From positions 124,001 through 188,000 of the forward strand of contig NZ_QEYE01000004.1 of assembly GCF_003122205.1 (NCBI RefSeq): a DNA stretch of 64,000 nucleotides. The letters run 5' to 3'. This stretch comes from Maritimibacter sp. 55A14 (lineage in GTDB: Bacteria; Pseudomonadota; Alphaproteobacteria; Rhodobacterales; Rhodobacteraceae). A program made the translations under genes and the position numbers. Every line of letters begins with the position of its first letter. Within the stretch, counting starts at the first letter, position 1. Positions 9,511 through 19,297 of the stretch are shown here, piece by piece. The notes below the pieces were generated by a model, which saw nothing but the letters and a program-made list of their open reading frames with translations, was not told the DNA's origin and did not search any database.

Positions 9511-10245
9511 ATGCCCGACCCGACTGCCGCGATGCTCGTCATCGGAGACGAGATCCTCTCCGGCCGGACCCGCGATTCGAACATGCACCACCTGGCCGGG
9601 GAGTTGACCCGCGTCGGGATCGACCTGCAGGAGGTGCGCGTCGTGCCCGACCGGCATGAGCGCATCCGTGCCGCGGTCACCGCCCTGTCGGCGGGCCATG
9701 ACCATCTCTTCACCTCCGGCGGGATCGGGCCCACCCATGACGACATCACCGCCGATGCGGTGGCCGAAGCGATGGGCGCCTCGATCGGTGTGCGCGCGGA
9801 TGCCCGCGCCCTGCTGGAGGCGCATTACGCCAAGTCCGACCAGGTGCTGAACGAGGCGCGGCTGCGCATGGCCCGGATCCCGCAGGGGGCGGAGTTGATC
9901 GACAACCCGGTCTCCGCCGCGCCGGGCTTCACGCTGGGCAACGTGCATGTGATGGCCGGGGTGCCGGCGATCTTCCAGGCGATGGTCGCCTCGGTCCTGC
10001 CTCGGTTGACCGGGGGCACGCCGGTGATCTCTCGCACCCTTCGCGTGGAACGGCCCGAGGGCGATGTCGCGGGGCCGCTGGGCGAAACCGCGGCGGCCTA
10101 TCCTGACCTTTCCTTCGGATCCTACCCGTTCATCCGCAACGGGGTCTTCGGCACCAATCTGGTGGTTCGGGGACAGGATGCCGACCGGCTGGCGGGGGGC
10201 GTGGCCGCCCTGGCCCGCGCCCTGCCGGAGGCGGTGGAGGAATGA
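9511..10245 (+). CDS. CinA-like protein with a MoaB/MogA molybdopterin-binding fold
   Basis: 244 aa. The N-terminal part LVIGDEILSGRTRDSN and the GGIGPTHDDITADAVAEAMG motif identify the MoCF (MoaB/MogA/CinA N-domain) fold. The C-terminal nicotinamide-nucleotide amidase domain of full CinA is absent. Such stand-alone proteins are usually annotated as competence/damage-inducible protein A; the function is unproven. An upstream TTG is in frame, but the ATG at 9511 is preferred because GGGAGA precedes it. Its stop overlaps the next start in an ATGA junction, so it forms an operon with the acetyltransferase. Confidence 0.88.
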   Translation: MPDPTAAMLVIGDEILSGRTRDSNMHHLAGELTRVGIDLQEVRVVPDRHERIRAAVTALSAGHDHLFTSGGIGPTHDDITADAVAEAMGASIGVRADARALLEAHYAKSDQVLNEARLRMARIPQGAELIDNPVSAAPGFTLGNVHVMAGVPAIFQAMVASVLPRLTGGTPVISRTLRVERPEGDVAGPLGETAAAYPDLSFGSYPFIRNGVFGTNLVVRGQDADRLAGGVAALARALPEAVEE

Positions 10246-10973
10246 GCGCGCCGGACACCGCGGCGCTCTTCGCCATGCTGGAGGCCACTTGGCCCGCAGC
10301 CGCAACGCGCCGGCTGGGGCCCTGGCGGCTGCGTGACGGGGCGGGTGGTGGCAAGCGCGTCTCGGCGGCGACGCTGGAGGGCGATTTCACCGCCGAGGCG
10401 ATCGGCCCGGCGGAGGTGACGATGGAAGCGGCGGGGCAGACGCCGCTTTTCATGATCCGGCGGTGCGATCCGCCCGCACTCGACGCGGCACTGGCCGGCC
10501 GGGGATATGCGCTCGTCGATCCCACCCTGATCTATCTGGCGCCGGTGGGCGACGTGGCCGCGCACCGGCCGGGATTCATGAAGGTCTTCACCGGCCCCGA
10601 ACCGCTGGCGATCATGCGCGAGCTCTGGGCCGCAGGCGGTATCGGCCCGGCGCGGCTCGACGTGATGGCGCGGGTGGGTGGGCCGAAATGCTATCTGTTC
10701 GCGCGCGAGAAGGACCGCCCGGCGGGTGCGGCCTTCGTCGCCCTTCACGGAAATGTTGCAATGTTGCACGCCTTGGACGTGTCGCACGAGTTCCGGCGCA
10801 CCGGCGTTGCGCGGAACATCTTGGGCAAGGCCGCCGAATGGGCGCAAAATCATGACGCGCAATGGTTTTCCACTGTCACGACAGGCGAAAACCTGCCTGC
10901 CCAGGGGCTGTTCGCTGGCCTCGGGCTCCATTCTGTGGATAACTATCACTACAGAATGAAACATTCCCGGTAA
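10242..10973 (+). CDS. GNAT-family N-acetyltransferase
   Basis: 243 aa. The second half has the GNAT core: LDVSHEFRRTGVARNILGKA matches the acetyl-CoA-binding motif (R/Q-x-x-G-x-G/A) and is followed by a beta-strand/helix pattern ending in GLFAGLGLHSVDNYHYR. The substrate cannot be deduced. It is translationally coupled to the CinA-like gene by an ATGA overlap and is followed 20 bases later by the AhpD-like gene. Confidence 0.85.
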   Translation: MSAPDTAALFAMLEATWPAAATRRLGPWRLRDGAGGGKRVSAATLEGDFTAEAIGPAEVTMEAAGQTPLFMIRRCDPPALDAALAGRGYALVDPTLIYLAPVGDVAAHRPGFMKVFTGPEPLAIMRELWAAGGIGPARLDVMARVGGPKCYLFAREKDRPAGAAFVALHGNVAMLHALDVSHEFRRTGVARNILGKAAEWAQNHDAQWFSTVTTGENLPAQGLFAGLGLHSVDNYHYRMKHSR

Positions 10974-10993
10974 GCCGGGGGGACCGTAGGCGG

Positions 10994-11569
10994 GTGACGA
11001 AGAAAACCGAACAGGTGACGGCACTGGATTTGCCAATGGTGGATCCCCTGCCGCCGGAGACGCAGCGCTATTTTGACATCTGCGAAGAAAAACTCGGCAT
11101 CGTGCCGAACGTTTTGCGCGCTTATGCGTTCGACATAGACAAGCTCAACGTCTTTGCGGCGCTCTACAACGACCTGATGCTCGCCGATAGCGGGCTGACC
11201 AAGCTGGAGCGGGAGATGATCGCGGTCGTCGTCTCCTCCATCAACCGGTGCTGGTACTGCCAGGTGGCGCATGGCGCAACAGTGCGGGAGCTTTCCGGCG
11301 ATCCGATGCTGGGCGAGGCGCTGGTGATGAACTACCGGGTGGCGAAACTTGATCCGCGTCAACGTGCGATGTTGGATTTCGCCGCAAAAATGACCGAAGC
11401 GAGTGCCAGGATCGAGGAACCGGACCGGCAAGTGCTCCGCGATGCGGGGTTTTCGGATCGGGACATCTGGGACATCGCCGCCGTGGCCGGGTTCTTCAAC
11501 ATGACCAACCGCCTGGCGTCGGCCACCGACATGCAACCGAACGTGGAGTACCACGCAGCACACCGATGA
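10994..11569 (+). CDS. AhpD-like / carboxymuconolactone decarboxylase family, peroxidase-related protein
   Basis: 191 aa. The motif INRCWYCQVAHG is the CxxC...H redox centre of AhpD-like proteins (peroxidase-related branch), preceded by LEREMIAVVVSS as in that family. Members act as thiol peroxidase or alkylhydroperoxidase partners, but many are untested. The start is GTG at 10994; no ATG is nearby in frame with comparable conservation. The stop overlaps the next gene by ATGA, suggesting one transcript from 9511 to 12534. Confidence 0.87.
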   Translation: MTKKTEQVTALDLPMVDPLPPETQRYFDICEEKLGIVPNVLRAYAFDIDKLNVFAALYNDLMLADSGLTKLEREMIAVVVSSINRCWYCQVAHGATVRELSGDPMLGEALVMNYRVAKLDPRQRAMLDFAAKMTEASARIEEPDRQVLRDAGFSDRDIWDIAAVAGFFNMTNRLASATDMQPNVEYHAAHR

Positions 11570-12534
11570 TCTTTCGAGTCTCCATACTGGCCCTTCTGGC
11601 CGCCTGTCCGCCCGCCATCGCCGGGGCGGTCGCGCTCGACCTTCCGGGTGCGCCGGTGCAGAACGCCGAGGAGGTGGAAACCTCCGGCAGCTACCAGATG
11701 CCCGTGGGCCCCTATCGCGGCGACGCGCCCGAGATGCTGCGCGCCGAGGGCTTCGTGCGGCAGGAGGCCTGGCGCACCCCGTTGCCCGGCAGATCGACGC
11801 TCAACATCCTGCAAGGCCTGCGCGCGCAACTCGAGGAAACCGGCTTCGAGACGATCTTCGAGTGCGAGACGGAAGGCTGCGGCGGCTTCGATTTCCGCTT
11901 TGCCACCGATCTGATCGGCGAGCCCGCCATGCATGTGGACCTGGGCGATTTCCGCTATCTCGCCGCCCGGCGCGACGGCGGGGAGCAGCCGGAATTCATG
12001 TCGCTGATGGTCAGCCGCAGCAGCGAATACGGCTATATCCACGTGACCCATGTGGGCCCCGAAGGCAGCGTCGCGCCAGAGGTCGCGGTCTCCACCAAGA
12101 GCCCGGCGACCGATCCCGTGCCGGAACCTGCGCCGCAGATCGCGCCGGCCCCGTCGATGGATCTGGGCGAGGCGCTGCTCCAGCACGGCGTGGCCGTCCT
12201 GGACGGGCTGAGTTTCGAGACCGGATCGGCCGAACTGGGGCCGGAGGACAGCGCCGCGCTCGACGCGCTGGCGGGATATCTGGAGGAGAACCCCGACCAC
12301 AGCGTCGCGCTGGTCGGCCATACGGATGCCGCCGGCGGACTGGAAAGCAATGTCGCGCTGTCGGAGAAGCGCGCGACCTCGGTCCTCAGCCGGCTGGTTG
12401 AGTCATTCGGCATTGCACCGGAACGCCTGGATGCGCAGGGGATCGGCTATCTCTCGCCCCGCAGCAGCAACCTGACCGAAGACGGGCGCGCTGAAAACAG
12501 AAGGGTCGAGGTGGTTCTCACCTCGACCCAGTAG
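11566..12534 (+). CDS. OmpA-family envelope protein
   Basis: 322 aa. Signal peptide at residues 1-19 (LLAACPPAIAGA). The middle (about 20-185) has no family I recognise, and a Pro-rich linker lies at about 185-200. The C-terminal 110 residues are an OmpA peptidoglycan-binding domain with VALVGHTDAAGGLESNVALS and AENRRVEVVL. It is probably periplasmic and attached to the cell wall; the lipobox is not convincing because the Cys lies inside the hydrophobic stretch. It is the last gene of the overlapping series starting at 9511 and converges with the LysR gene. Confidence 0.85.
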   Translation: MIFRVSILALLAACPPAIAGAVALDLPGAPVQNAEEVETSGSYQMPVGPYRGDAPEMLRAEGFVRQEAWRTPLPGRSTLNILQGLRAQLEETGFETIFECETEGCGGFDFRFATDLIGEPAMHVDLGDFRYLAARRDGGEQPEFMSLMVSRSSEYGYIHVTHVGPEGSVAPEVAVSTKSPATDPVPEPAPQIAPAPSMDLGEALLQHGVAVLDGLSFETGSAELGPEDSAALDALAGYLEENPDHSVALVGHTDAAGGLESNVALSEKRATSVLSRLVESFGIAPERLDAQGIGYLSPRSSNLTEDGRAENRRVEVVLTSTQ

Positions 12535-12561
12535 GCGCCAACTGGCGCTCGGGAGAACTCG

Positions 12562-13467
12562 TTACCACACCTCGGGACCGCGTTCCTTGAAGTGTTCGGC
12601 CAGGAAGTCGATCATCGCCCGCACCTTGGGCTGCACGTAGCGCCCCGGCGGATAGACCGCGTAAACCCCCAGAGTTTCCACCGGCAGATCCGGCATGGCG
12701 ATCTCGATCTCGCCCGAGGCGACCTTGTCGGCATAGAGGAAGCTGGGCAGATAGGCGATGCCGAGACCGGACACGGCCGCGTTGAGCAGCGACTGCCCGT
12801 CATTGACCGTCAGCCAGCCCGAAGCGCGGATCTGGCGCTTCTCGCCGGTGGGCGAGGTCAGCTTCCAGACATTGCCATTCGACTGGTTGGTGTAATGCAG
12901 CAGCTTGTGCTCGGTCAGATCGTCGATCTTCTGCGGGCGGCCGAAGCGATTGAAATAGTCCGGCGAAGCGACAAGGCGCTTGTTCGTGTCGGTCAGCTTG
13001 CGCGCGCGCAGAGAACTGTCTTCCAGCTCACCGATTCGCACCGAAAGGTCGAACCCTTCCGAAATCAGCTCCACATACCGGTTGTTGAGTACCATGTTCA
13101 CGGTGATGTCGGGATAGGCCTGGAGGAATTCGCCGAGCACGGGGGACACGTGATTCACGCCGAAATCGGTCGCAACGGAGATGCGCAGCAGGCCGGAGGG
13201 GGCGGACTGCATGGCCGACACCATCGCGTCGGCCTCTCCTGCATCGTTGAGCACACGTTGGGCGCGGTCATAATAGGCAAGGCCGATTTCGGTCGGGCTG
13301 ACGCGCCGGGTCGTCCGGTTGAGCAGCCGCGCGCCGAGACGGGTTTCCAGGGCGGAGACGTGCTTGGAGACCGCTGACTTGGAGATGCCAAGTTTCTTCG
13401 CAGCATCCGTGAAGCCGCCCTGGTCCACGACCATTGCGAATGCTTCCATTTCCGTCAGTCGATCCAT
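12562..13467 (-). CDS. LysR-family transcriptional regulator
   Basis: 301 aa. The N-terminal winged helix-turn-helix is clear (FTDAAKKLGISKSAVSKHVS, about residues 18-37), followed by the linker helix and a periplasmic-binding-like effector domain. It resembles the large CrgA-like subgroup that acts next to oxidoreductases, but no target gene is visible here. The frame is open for 76 codons upstream; the ATG at 13467 is chosen because AGAGGGA precedes it and the family starts MDRLTEMEAF. The divergent neighbour is the rimP operon, 401 bases away. Confidence 0.93.
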   Translation of the reverse strand: MDRLTEMEAFAMVVDQGGFTDAAKKLGISKSAVSKHVSALETRLGARLLNRTTRRVSPTEIGLAYYDRAQRVLNDAGEADAMVSAMQSAPSGLLRISVATDFGVNHVSPVLGEFLQAYPDITVNMVLNNRYVELISEGFDLSVRIGELEDSSLRARKLTDTNKRLVASPDYFNRFGRPQKIDDLTEHKLLHYTNQSNGNVWKLTSPTGEKRQIRASGWLTVNDGQSLLNAAVSGLGIAYLPSFLYADKVASGEIEIAMPDLPVETLGVYAVYPPGRYVQPKVRAMIDFLAEHFKERGPEVW

Positions 13468-13731
13468 GCGAACGTCCCTCTCGCTCTTTTCGCGATTTGA
13501 GCAAGTTTTCGCTCGCGAATGGGGCAGGATTGCGGAGTACAACCGACAATGTCGCGGCTTTTCCACGAACTGTGGCGGACGGGGAAACGCGAAATGCCAG
13601 ATTTCCTGTGCCTTTCGGACATATGCCCCGGCGCGACCTGCCTGCCCACGGTTCTCCGCGATGCAATACCGCTCGTATCCTGCCGCCGCATTCATGAACC
13701 TCCGGACGCATGATTCTGCCTCTCGGGAGGC

Positions 13732-13760
13732 TTGTCTTTAATCGCGAGTCCGATTATATC
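13732..13760 (+). promoter_or_regulatory. Candidate promoter of rimP-nusA-infB
   Basis: TTGTCT (13732-13737), 17 bases, then TATATC (13755-13760). The same place also reads CTTG-N18-ATTATAT, one base from the alphaproteobacterial sigma32 pattern. It lies in the 401-base gap between lysR and rimP (13468-13868). The rest of that gap holds the rimP attenuator and nothing else I recognise; no tRNA fold was found. Confidence 0.45.
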
Positions 13761-13813
13761 CCTCTCGACAGCGGCGGTCCGGCTTCCAACCCCAGACCCC
13801 ACCGGAAAGTTCC

Positions 13814-13837
13814 AACGGGCCGCGCGCCCGTTTTTTT
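13814..13837 (+). terminator. Intrinsic terminator in the rimP leader (attenuator)
   Basis: AACGGGC and GCCCGTT pair around a CGCGC loop, and the run of seven T (13831-13837) follows at once. It stands between the candidate promoter and the rimP start, with no gene ending before it on the plus strand, so it can only act as premature termination in the leader. A rimP leader element with a conserved terminator is described for alphaproteobacteria. I see the terminator but did not work out an antiterminator. Confidence 0.7.
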
Positions 13838-13868
13838 GTGCCAACTTCATTCCAAGCGGAGGTAAGCC

Positions 13869-14465
13869 TTGACCGACCTCGTCGCCAAAGCCGCCATAGA
13901 TCAGCGCCTGGCAGAGATCGTCCGTCCCGTCATCGAGGGACTGGGCTTCGAACTGGTGCGCGTGCGCCTGATGGGCGGCGCCACGGCCAAGGCCAAGACG
14001 ATGCAGATCATGGCGGACCGTCCCGAGGGCGGGATCGAGGTGGAGGACTGCGCGCAGATCTCCACCGCCATCTCCGCGGTGCTGGATGTCGAGGACCCGA
14101 TCGAGGACAACTACACGCTGGAAGTGTCCAGCCCCGGCATCGACCGGCCACTCACACGGCTCAAGGATTTCGACATCTGGGCCGGGCACGAGGCAAGGCT
14201 GGAAACCGCGGAACCGATCGACGGGCAGCGCCGCTTCAAGGGCGTTCTGGCCGGCGTGGAGGACGACGAGATTCTGATCGAGGTCCAGCAGGGCACGATC
14301 GGCCTGAAATTCGACTGGCTCTCGGACGCCAAGCTGGTGCTGACCGACGAGCTGATCACCGAAATGCTGAAGGCGCGCAAGGCGCAGGGGTTCGACCCCG
14401 GCGCGGACGGCGCGGATTTCGACGAGATTGAAACCGAAGACACCCCTGAAGAGGACGTGAGATGA
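13869..14465 (+). CDS. rimP: Ribosome maturation factor RimP
   Basis: 198 aa, with an acidic C-terminal tail slightly longer than usual. RimP helps assemble the 30S subunit. Typical stretches are [34 protein letters not shown] and [13 protein letters not shown]. The start is TTG at 13869, supported by a strong GGAGG six bases upstream and by the conserved N-terminus. The stop overlaps nusA (ATGA). It is the first gene of the rimP-nusA-ylxR-infB operon and lies behind an attenuator-like hairpin. Confidence 0.96.
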   Translation: MTDLVAKAAIDQRLAEIVRPVIEGLGFELVRVRLMGGATAKAKTMQIMADRPEGGIEVEDCAQISTAISAVLDVEDPIEDNYTLEVSSPGIDRPLTRLKDFDIWAGHEARLETAEPIDGQRRFKGVLAGVEDDEILIEVQQGTIGLKFDWLSDAKLVLTDELITEMLKARKAQGFDPGADGADFDEIETEDTPEEDVR

Positions 14466-16081
14466 GCATTACCAGTGCAAACCGGCTGGAGCTTCTCCAG
14501 ATCGCTGAATCGGTCGCCCGCGAGAAGATGATCGACCCCGATCTGGTGATCGAGGCGATGGAGGATTCGATGGCGCGCGGCGCCAAGTCGCGCTACGGCG
14601 CCGAGCTGGACATCCGCGCCCATATCGACCGCAAGACCGGCGATCTGACCATGCAGCGCGTCCGCACCGTGGTGGAAGAGGTCGAGGATCTGGCCAAGGA
14701 GCTGACCGTCGAGGAGGCCCGCGCCTACAAGGACGACCCGCAGGTCGGCGACGAGATCATCGACGAGCTGCCGCCGGTCGAGATGGGGCGCATCGCCGCG
14801 CAATCGGCCAAGCAGGTCATCCTCCAGAAGGTCCGCGACGCCGAACGCGACCGCCAGTACGAGGAGTTCAAGGACCGCGCCGGCACGATCATCAACGGCC
14901 TCGTGAAACGCGAAGAGTACGGCAACGTGATCGTCGATATCGGTCAGGGCGAGGGCGTCCTGCGCCGCAACGACAAGATCGGCCGGGAAAGCTATCGCAA
15001 CGGCGACCGCATCCGCGCCTATATCAAGGATGTCCGCCGCGAGGCCCGCGGCCCGCAGATTTTCCTGTCGCGGACCGCGCCGGAATTCATGGCGGAGTTG
15101 TTCAAGATGGAGGTGCCGGAGATCTATGACGGCATCATCGAGATCAAGGCCGTGGCCCGCGACCCCGGCAGCCGCGCCAAGATCGCCGTGATCTCCTATG
15201 ACAGCGGCATCGACCCGGTCGGCGCCTGCGTGGGTATGCGCGGCAGCCGCGTGCAGGCCGTCGTCAACGAACTTCAGGGCGAGAAGATCGATATCATCCC
15301 CTGGAACGAGGACCAGCCGACCTTCCTGGTGAACGCGCTGCAACCCGCCGAGGTCAGCAAGGTCGTTCTCGACGAGGAGGCCGAGCGCATCGAGGTCGTG
15401 GTGCCCGACGAGCAGCTTTCGCTGGCCATCGGGCGCCGCGGGCAGAACGTGCGGCTCGCCAGCCAGCTCACCGGGCTCGATATCGACATCATGACCGAAA
15501 GCGAGGAGAGCGAGCGCCGCCAGGCCGAGTTCACCCAGCGCACCGCGATGTTCATGGAAACTCTGGACCTGGACGAGTTTTTCGCCCAACTCCTTGTTTC
15601 CGAAGGCTTCGCGACGCTTGAGGAGGTGGCCTATGTGGACCTCAACGAGCTGCTGGTCATCGACGGTGTGGACGAGGACACGGCCAACGAGCTTCAGACC
15701 CGCGCTCGCGAATGCCTGGACGCCATAAACCAGAAAGCGATGGACCATGCACGCGAACTGGGCGTGCAGGACAGCCTGGTTGCATTCGAGGGGCTGACAC
15801 CCCAGATGATCGAGGTGCTGGCCGAGGACGGCGTGCTGACGCTGGAAGACTTCGCCACCTGCGCCGACTGGGAACTGGCCGGCGGCTGGACCACCGAAAA
15901 CGGCGAACGCAAGAAGGACGACGGCCTGCTGGAGAAATTCGACGTCTCGCTGGAAGAGGCGCAGAACATGGTGATGACCGCCCGCATACAGCTTGGCTGG
16001 GTCGATCCCGCCGATCTGGCAGAGGATGAGGACGAGCCCGTCGAGGACGAAGAGGCATCAGCCGAGGAGGCCGGGGCCTGA
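14462..16081 (+). CDS. nusA: Transcription termination/antitermination factor NusA
   Basis: 539 aa. An N-terminal RNA-polymerase-binding domain is followed by an S1 domain (about 137-200, with [14 protein letters not shown]), two KH domains ([14 protein letters not shown] near 258 and [14 protein letters not shown] near 323) and two C-terminal acidic repeats, one containing [20 protein letters not shown]. NusA modulates pausing, termination and antitermination. It is coupled to rimP by ATGA and followed after 27 bases by the YlxR-like gene. Confidence 0.97.
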   Translation: MSITSANRLELLQIAESVAREKMIDPDLVIEAMEDSMARGAKSRYGAELDIRAHIDRKTGDLTMQRVRTVVEEVEDLAKELTVEEARAYKDDPQVGDEIIDELPPVEMGRIAAQSAKQVILQKVRDAERDRQYEEFKDRAGTIINGLVKREEYGNVIVDIGQGEGVLRRNDKIGRESYRNGDRIRAYIKDVRREARGPQIFLSRTAPEFMAELFKMEVPEIYDGIIEIKAVARDPGSRAKIAVISYDSGIDPVGACVGMRGSRVQAVVNELQGEKIDIIPWNEDQPTFLVNALQPAEVSKVVLDEEAERIEVVVPDEQLSLAIGRRGQNVRLASQLTGLDIDIMTESEESERRQAEFTQRTAMFMETLDLDEFFAQLLVSEGFATLEEVAYVDLNELLVIDGVDEDTANELQTRARECLDAINQKAMDHARELGVQDSLVAFEGLTPQMIEVLAEDGVLTLEDFATCADWELAGGWTTENGERKKDDGLLEKFDVSLEEAQNMVMTARIQLGWVDPADLAEDEDEPVEDEEASAEEAGA

Positions 16082-16108
16082 TCCGTCAGGGCCCGGAACG
16101 CGCTGGCC

Positions 16109-16765
16109 ATGAGCCGCGGCGGCACGAATAAAACACGCGATGAGCCCGAACGGCGCTGCATCGCGACGGGGCGGACGGAACCGGCCTCGCAGTTGATCCG
16201 TTTCGTGGTCGGTCCCGAGGACATGGTCGTGCCGGACATCCTGGGCCGGCTTCCGGGCCGCGGCATCTGGGTGTCGGCCGACCGCGCCGCGCTGGAGACC
16301 GCCGCCCGCAAGGGGCTCTTCGCGCGGGCCGCGCGACGCAAGGTTGCGGTACCGCCCGACCTGCCCGTTCAGGTCGAGACGCTGCTCGCGCGCCGGATGA
16401 TCGAACTGGTCGCCATGGCGCGCAAGGCCGGCGATGCGGTGGCCGGTTACGAGAAGGTAAAGGCGGCGCTCACAGACGGGCAGGCGGCGCTTCTGTTGCA
16501 GGCCTCCGACGGCTCCGAACAAGGCAAGAGCAAGCTGCGGCCGCCGCCGGGCGATCACGCCCATGTCACTTGCCTGACCGGCTCAGAAATCGGTTTGGCA
16601 TTCGGACGTGAACATGTGATACATGCGGCCCTGATGACTGGTGGACTCACGACACGTGTTGTAGAGGAAGCCACGCGGCTGTCGGGTGTCCGCGGAAAGA
16701 CAAGCTCTGGTATGAGCCGTCCGGCCGATACGCGGCCGGGCGAAAATGGTGTTGGAGACGCATGA
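16109..16765 (+). CDS. YlxR (DUF448) / L7Ae-like RNA-binding protein
   Basis: 218 aa with two parts. Residues about 10-85 are the YlxR/DUF448 domain ([45 protein letters not shown]). Residues about 90-185 resemble a ribosomal L7Ae-like fold ([20 protein letters not shown]). The position between nusA and infB is conserved in many bacteria, pointing to RNA binding in translation or transcription. The stop overlaps infB by ATGA. The ribosome-binding site before the ATG at 16109 is weak, so translation may depend on nusA. Confidence 0.9.
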   Translation: MSRGGTNKTRDEPERRCIATGRTEPASQLIRFVVGPEDMVVPDILGRLPGRGIWVSADRAALETAARKGLFARAARRKVAVPPDLPVQVETLLARRMIELVAMARKAGDAVAGYEKVKAALTDGQAALLLQASDGSEQGKSKLRPPPGDHAHVTCLTGSEIGLAFGREHVIHAALMTGGLTTRVVEEATRLSGVRGKTSSGMSRPADTRPGENGVGDA

Positions 16766-19239
16766 GCGACAACGAAAAGAAACCGCTGGGTGTGCGCGGA
16801 GGCCCGCGTTCCGGCCATGTGAAGCAAAGCTTCAGCCACGGCCGGACGAAGTCCGTCGTTGTGGAGACCAAGCGCAAGCGCGTCGTGGTTCCCAAACCCG
16901 GCACGCCCGGTAATTCCGCCGGCAGCGCGGCCCCGTCCGGCACCCCGTCGAAGAGCGCGCCGCGTCCCGCAGGCATTTCCGATGCCGAGATGGAGCGCCG
17001 CCTGAAGGCCGTGCAGGCCGCCAAGGCCAGCGAGGCGGACGAGGCCCAGCGCCGCGCCGCCGAGGATCTCGCCCGCGAGGAGGAGCGCAACCGCAAGCGC
17101 GCCGAGATCGAGGAGAAGGAGCGCGAGGAGCGCGAGCGTGAGGAGCGCGCCCGGAAGAAGGCCGAGGAGGAAGAGGACAAGCGCGCCGAGAAGAAAGCCG
17201 CCGAAGCCGCGCCGGAACCGGCCCCGCCGAGCCCGGAAAACGCGCCGGTGGCCGACAAGGCCCCGACGCGCGGCGCGCCGCCGAAGAAGGCCAAACCCGA
17301 GCCCGAGCGCCGGGAAAAGCCCGGCAAGGGCGACGACCGCCGCCGCTCCGGCAAGCTGACGCTGAACCAGGCGCTGTCGGAGGATGGCGGACGCCGTCGC
17401 TCGATGGCGGCAATGAAGCGCAAGCAGGAACGCGCCCGCCAGAAGGCGATGGGCGGCCCGCAGCAGCGCGAGAAGGTCACGCGTGACGTGCAGGTGCCCG
17501 AGACGATCGTCGTCTCGGAACTGGCCAACCGCATGGCCGAGCGCGTGGCCGACGTGGTCAAGGCGCTGATGCAGAACGGCATCATGGCGACCCAGAACCA
17601 GTCGATCGACGCCGACACGGCGGAACTGATCGTCGAGGAATTCGGCCACCGCATCCAGCGCGTGTCGGATGCAGATGTGGAGGACGTGATCCAGCAGGTC
17701 GAGGACGATCCCAAGGAACTTAAGACGCGCCCGCCGGTCATTACGATCATGGGCCATGTGGACCACGGCAAGACCTCGCTTCTGGACGCGATCCGCAAGA
17801 CCAATGTGGTCAGCGGCGAGGCCGGCGGCATCACGCAGCATATCGGGGCCTATCAGGTCACGACGGAAAGCGGCGCGGTGCTGACCTTCCTCGACACGCC
17901 GGGCCATGCTGCCTTCACCTCGATGCGCTCCCGCGGGGCGCAGGTGACGGATATCGTGATCCTCGTGGTGGCCGCCGACGATTCGGTGATGCCGCAGACC
18001 ATCGAGGCCATCAAGCATGCCCGCGCCGCGGGCGTGCCGATGATCGTCGCGATCAACAAGATCGACCGTCCCGGCGCCGATCCGGACAAGGTGCGGGCCG
18101 AACTGTTGCAGCACGAGGTCATCGTCGAGAAGATGTCGGGCGACGTGCTGGATGTGGAGGTCTCCGCGATCAACGGCACCGGGCTTGACGAGTTGCTGGA
18201 AAACATCGCGCTCCAGGCCGAACTGCTGGAGCTGCGCGCCAACCCTGACCGCGCCGCGATCGGCGCCGTCATCGAAGCGCAACTCGACGTGGGCCGCGGC
18301 CCGGTCGCCACCGTCCTGATCCAGAACGGCACGCTGCACCAGGGCGATATCTTCGTCGTGGGCGAGCAGTGGGGCAAGGTGCGCGCGCTGGTGAACGACC
18401 ACGGCGACCGGGTGCCCGAAGCAGGGCCATCGGTGCCGGTGGAGGTTCTGGGCCTCAACGGCACACCCGAAGCGGGCGACGTGCTCAACGTGGTGGAGAC
18501 CGAAGCGCAGGCGCGCGAGATTTCCGAGTACCGGCAGGAGGCCGCCAAGGACAAGCGCGCCGCCGCGGGCGCCGCGACCACGCTGGAACAGCTCATGGCC
18601 AAGGCCAAGGAAGACGCCGACGTGTCCGAACTGCCCATCGTGGTGAAGGCCGATGTGCAGGGCTCGGCCGAGGCGATCGTCCAGGCGATGGAGAAGATCG
18701 GCAACGAAGAGGTGCGCGTGCGCGTGCTGCATTACGGTGTCGGCGCCATCACCGAAACGGATATCGGGCTGGCCGAAGCCTCCGGCGCGCCGGTGATCGG
18801 CTTCAACGTGCGGGCCAATGCGCCGGCGCGGCAATCGGCCAACCAGAAGGGCGTGGAAATCCGCTATTACTCGGTCATCTACGATCTCGTGGACGACGTG
18901 AAGGCGGCCGCCTCGGGCCTGCTCTCGGCCGAGGTGCGCGAGCATTTCATCGGCTATGCGGAGATCAAGGAGGTCTTCAAGGTGACCGGCGTCGGCAAGG
19001 TCGCAGGCTGTCAGGTTACCGAAGGCGCGGCGCGCCGGTCCGCCGGCGTGCGCCTGCTGCGCGACAACGTGGTGATCCACGAGGGTACGCTGAAGACGCT
19101 CAAGCGCTTCAAGGACGAGGTGAAGGAAGTGAATGTCGGCCAGGAATGCGGCATGGCCTTCGAGAATTACGAGGACATCCGTCCGGGCGACGTGATCGAG
19201 ATCTTCGTGCGCGAGGAGGTCGAGCGCTCGCTCGACTGA
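16762..19239 (+). CDS. infB: Translation initiation factor IF-2
   Basis: 825 aa. A long charged N-terminal region (Glu/Arg/Lys-rich coiled coil at about residues 75-150) precedes the IF-2 N-domain and the GTPase core: G1 GHVDHGKTS at about 331, G3 DTPGHAAF near 378 and G4 NKID near 432, then the C1/C2 domains. It places initiator tRNA on the 30S subunit. It is the last gene of the operon and is followed by a strong terminator at 19261. A 912-codon antisense open frame over it is a shadow of the codon bias. Confidence 0.98.
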   Translation: MSDNEKKPLGVRGGPRSGHVKQSFSHGRTKSVVVETKRKRVVVPKPGTPGNSAGSAAPSGTPSKSAPRPAGISDAEMERRLKAVQAAKASEADEAQRRAAEDLAREEERNRKRAEIEEKEREEREREERARKKAEEEEDKRAEKKAAEAAPEPAPPSPENAPVADKAPTRGAPPKKAKPEPERREKPGKGDDRRRSGKLTLNQALSEDGGRRRSMAAMKRKQERARQKAMGGPQQREKVTRDVQVPETIVVSELANRMAERVADVVKALMQNGIMATQNQSIDADTAELIVEEFGHRIQRVSDADVEDVIQQVEDDPKELKTRPPVITIMGHVDHGKTSLLDAIRKTNVVSGEAGGITQHIGAYQVTTESGAVLTFLDTPGHAAFTSMRSRGAQVTDIVILVVAADDSVMPQTIEAIKHARAAGVPMIVAINKIDRPGADPDKVRAELLQHEVIVEKMSGDVLDVEVSAINGTGLDELLENIALQAELLELRANPDRAAIGAVIEAQLDVGRGPVATVLIQNGTLHQGDIFVVGEQWGKVRALVNDHGDRVPEAGPSVPVEVLGLNGTPEAGDVLNVVETEAQAREISEYRQEAAKDKRAAAGAATTLEQLMAKAKEDADVSELPIVVKADVQGSAEAIVQAMEKIGNEEVRVRVLHYGVGAITETDIGLAEASGAPVIGFNVRANAPARQSANQKGVEIRYYSVIYDLVDDVKAAASGLLSAEVREHFIGYAEIKEVFKVTGVGKVAGCQVTEGAARRSAGVRLLRDNVVIHEGTLKTLKRFKDEVKEVNVGQECGMAFENYEDIRPGDVIEIFVREEVERSLD

Positions 19240-19260
19240 CGCCGCGCCGTGATGATTACA

Positions 19261-19285
19261 AGGGCCGCCTTCGGGCGGCCCTTTC
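19261..19285 (+). terminator. Intrinsic terminator after infB
   Basis: AGGGCCGCC and GGCGGCCCT form a 9-base stem with a TTCG tetraloop, followed by a short T-rich tail. It ends the rimP operon and lies 12 bases from the end of the convergent ABC permease gene; the stem could also serve that strand. Confidence 0.8.
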
Positions 19286-19297
19286 TCGTTCACAGCC

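Noticed and set aside
13468-13868. Possible tRNA or small gene in the lysR-rimP gap
   Set aside because: No cloverleaf and no credible coding frame; the gap is explained by two divergent promoters and the rimP leader.
16555-19293. 912-codon antisense open frame over infB
   Set aside because: His/Leu/Arg-rich low-complexity translation with no domain; infB is certain on the other strand.
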